7,282 bases of DNA from Streptosporangiaceae bacterium. Lineage in GTDB: Bacteria; Actinomycetota; Actinomycetes; Streptosporangiales; Streptosporangiaceae. The notes below the pieces were generated by a model. It saw only the letters and a program-made list of their open reading frames with translations, searched no databases and was not told the origin of the DNA. The DNA lies in assembly GCA_030041195.1 (NCBI GenBank), contig JASHOI010000357.1, forward strand, positions 1 through 7,282. The letters are read 5' to 3'. The position numbers and the translations under genes were made by a program. This document shows positions 5,817 to 7,282 of this stretch, in pieces; within the stretch, counting starts at the first letter, position 1, and the number at the start of each line of letters is the position of its first letter.

Positions 5817-7282
5817 GATTCCGCTGGGCCGCCTCCCGGACGGCCCGTCCCCGCGCCAGGAGAAATGGATTCTTCCGCGCCCGCTTACCGCCTCGTCCGC
5901 CGGCCGATGCCCGCGGCGACGGCACCGCCGCGCCTCGACGACGCGCAGCAACAGGTGGTCAGTCACGCCGCCGGGCCGCTGCTGGTGCTGGCGGGTCCCG
6001 GCACCGGGAAGACCACGGCCATTGTCGAGGCCGTGGTGCACCGGATCGCGGATCGCGGCATCGATCCAGCCCGGGTGCTCGTGCTCACGTTCAGCCGCAA
6101 GGCGGCCGAGGAACTGCGGGAGCGGATCACCATGCGGCTCGGCCGGACGACCAGGCAGCCGCTCGCGCTGACGTTCCACAGCTACGCCTACGCGCTGGTG
6201 CGCAGGGAGTTCGCCCTGGACGGGGACGAGCCGCCCACGCTGCTCTCCGGCCCGGATCAATTGCTCGAGGTCAGGCGGCTGCTGCGCGGTGAGGCCGAGG
6301 ACGGCGGCCCGGACTGGCCGGAGCGGCTCCGCCCCGCGCTTGCCACCAGGGGCTTCGCGGCCGAGCTGCGGGACTTCCTGCTCCGCGCGGCCGAGCGCGG
6401 CCTGGACGGGCGCGCGCTGGCCCGGCTCGGCAGGCAGCGGCAGCGCGACGACTGGGTGGCGGCCGGCGCGTTCCTGGAGCGGTACGCCGGCCGGTTCGAC
6501 CTCGCTCCGGTGCCCGCCTACGACTACGCGGAGATCGTCAGGATCGCGGCCGGGCTGCTCGGCCGCGCCGCGACCCGCAGCCGGGAGCGCCAGGCCTACG
6601 ACGCGGTGCTCGTCGATGAGTACCAGGACACCGATCCCGCCCAGGAGGACCTGCTGCACGCGCTGGCCGGCGACGGCCGGGAGCTGATCGTGGTCGGCGA
6701 TCCGGACCAGTCGATCTACGGGTTCCGCGGCGCCGACACCAGGGCGGTCGGCAGGTTCACCGACCGCTTCCGCGCCCCGGATGGCAGCCCGGCGCGGGTT
6801 GTCGCGCTGCGCACCTGCCGCCGCAGCGGCCCGTTCCTGCTCTCTGCTTCCCGCAGGGTCGCGGCGAGACTTCCCGCGGCACAGCCTGACCTCGATCGGA
6901 GCCCGGAACGGTCGCACCGCGCGCTGGTCCCGCTGCCGGACGCCCAGCCTGGCACCGTGCGGATCATCGTCGCCGCGACCGCGACCCAGGAAGCATCGGC
7001 GATCGCCGACGTGCTGCGCCGGGCGCACCTCTCCGGCGGGCTGGCCTGGTCGGCCATGGCGGTCCTGGTCCGGTCCGCGACCCGGCAGGTGCCCGTGCTG
7101 CGGCGGGCGCTCGCCGCGGCCGGGGTTCCGGTGACGATCGCGGGCGACGAACTCCCGCTGGCCGCCGAGCCGGGAACCCGTCCGCTGCTGACCCTGCTCG
7201 ACTGCGCGCTGCGGCCGGGAGCGCTGGACGAGCAGGCAGCGGCCGATCTGCTCACCGGGCCGCTCGGCGGCACCGACGCGCT
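5814..7282 (+). CDS. adnA: AdnA-like UvrD/Rep-family DNA helicase subunit (3' partial)
   Basis: The frame stays open to the right edge, giving 489 codons of a protein expected to exceed 1,000 residues. It is a superfamily 1A helicase motor: Q-motif LDDAQQQVV upstream of Walker A GPGTGKTT (61-68), motif Ia VLVLTFSRKAAEEL, a TFHSYAYALVRREF segment, Walker B VLVDEYQDTD with D268 and E269, and motif III GDPDQSIYGFRG (295-306). The usual UvrD motif IV NYRS is replaced by RTCRRSG. In actinobacteria AdnA pairs with AdnB to unwind and resect double-strand breaks, each subunit carrying a C-terminal RecB-like nuclease. That domain and adnB would lie beyond the window. Assignment as AdnA rather than UvrD/PcrA rests on the atypical motif IV and the moeZ-ATL-helicase gene order remembered from mycobacteria. 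Start at GTG 5814 follows the Shine-Dalgarno. All visible ATPase residues are intact. Confidence 0.85.
   Translation, partial: MDSAGPPPGRPVPAPGEMDSSAPAYRLVRRPMPAATAPPRLDDAQQQVVSHAAGPLLVLAGPGTGKTTAIVEAVVHRIADRGIDPARVLVLTFSRKAAEELRERITMRLGRTTRQPLALTFHSYAYALVRREFALDGDEPPTLLSGPDQLLEVRRLLRGEAEDGGPDWPERLRPALATRGFAAELRDFLLRAAERGLDGRALARLGRQRQRDDWVAAGAFLERYAGRFDLAPVPAYDYAEIVRIAAGLLGRAATRSRERQAYDAVLVDEYQDTDPAQEDLLHALAGDGRELIVVGDPDQSIYGFRGADTRAVGRFTDRFRAPDGSPARVVALRTCRRSGPFLLSASRRVAARLPAAQPDLDRSPERSHRALVPLPDAQPGTVRIIVAATATQEASAIADVLRRAHLSGGLAWSAMAVLVRSATRQVPVLRRALAAAGVPVTIAGDELPLAAEPGTRPLLTLLDCALRPGALDEQAAADLLTGPLGGTDA

Noticed and set aside
5723..6292. 189-codon plus-strand frame starting at the marR stop
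   Set aside because: It overlaps the helicase N-terminus in another frame and is Arg/Gly-rich with no motif; the helicase frame has the Walker A motif at the same place.
5793..7028. 411-codon minus-strand open frame opposite the helicase gene
   Set aside because: The plus-strand frame carries Walker A, Walker B and motif III of a helicase; the minus-strand product is Arg/Gly/Pro-rich with no motif.

Overview
The window comes from a high-GC actinomycete. Codon third positions are strongly G/C biased, GTG and TTG starts are common, and the gene content (MoeZ, a mycosin-like protease, an AdnA-type helicase) is characteristic of Actinobacteria. I cannot fix the genus. A non-mycobacterial actinomycete of the Streptosporangiales/Streptomyces type is my guess, and only an inference.

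Layout, left to right. (1) 1-663 (+): the 3' two thirds of moeZ, a fused E1-like adenylyltransferase and rhodanese sulfurtransferase. (2) 758-2919 (+): a two-gene unit of a single-pass membrane protein of unknown function and a mycosin-type (S8 subtilase) membrane-anchored serine protease. The two overlap by a few bases. (3) 2909-3271 (+): an alkyltransferase-like (ATL/MGMT-fold) DNA-lesion binding protein whose start overlaps the end of the protease gene. (4) 3336-5159 (-): a complete half-size ABC exporter, convergent with the ATL gene. (5) 5277-5723 (+): a MarR-family regulator divergent from the exporter, with an unusually clean palindromic operator in the shared control region. (6) 5814-7282 (+): the N-terminal part of a UvrD/Rep-type helicase, most likely AdnA of the AdnAB recombination helicase-nuclease. 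It runs off the right edge.

From general knowledge, mycobacteria have moeB1/moeZ, an MGMT-like gene and adnA-adnB close together in the same order (Rv3206c to Rv3201c). Here the mycosin pair and the MarR/ABC pair sit among these genes, so the window reads as a conserved moeZ-ATL-adnA backbone carrying two accessory modules. No T7SS core gene (eccB, eccC, eccD, eccE, esx) is visible in the window.

Two promoters, before the 758 gene and before marR, have the same form: a TANNNT -10 element exactly 6 nt before a GTG start and no Shine-Dalgarno, which suggests leaderless transcripts. Strong Shine-Dalgarno sequences instead decide the starts of the mycosin and adnA genes. I saw no tRNA, rRNA, CRISPR, insertion sequence or attachment site. 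No gene-free stretch exceeds about 120 bases. I did not recognise a wholly novel system. The best leads are the triple half-site operator and the mycosin/partner pair away from an ESX locus.
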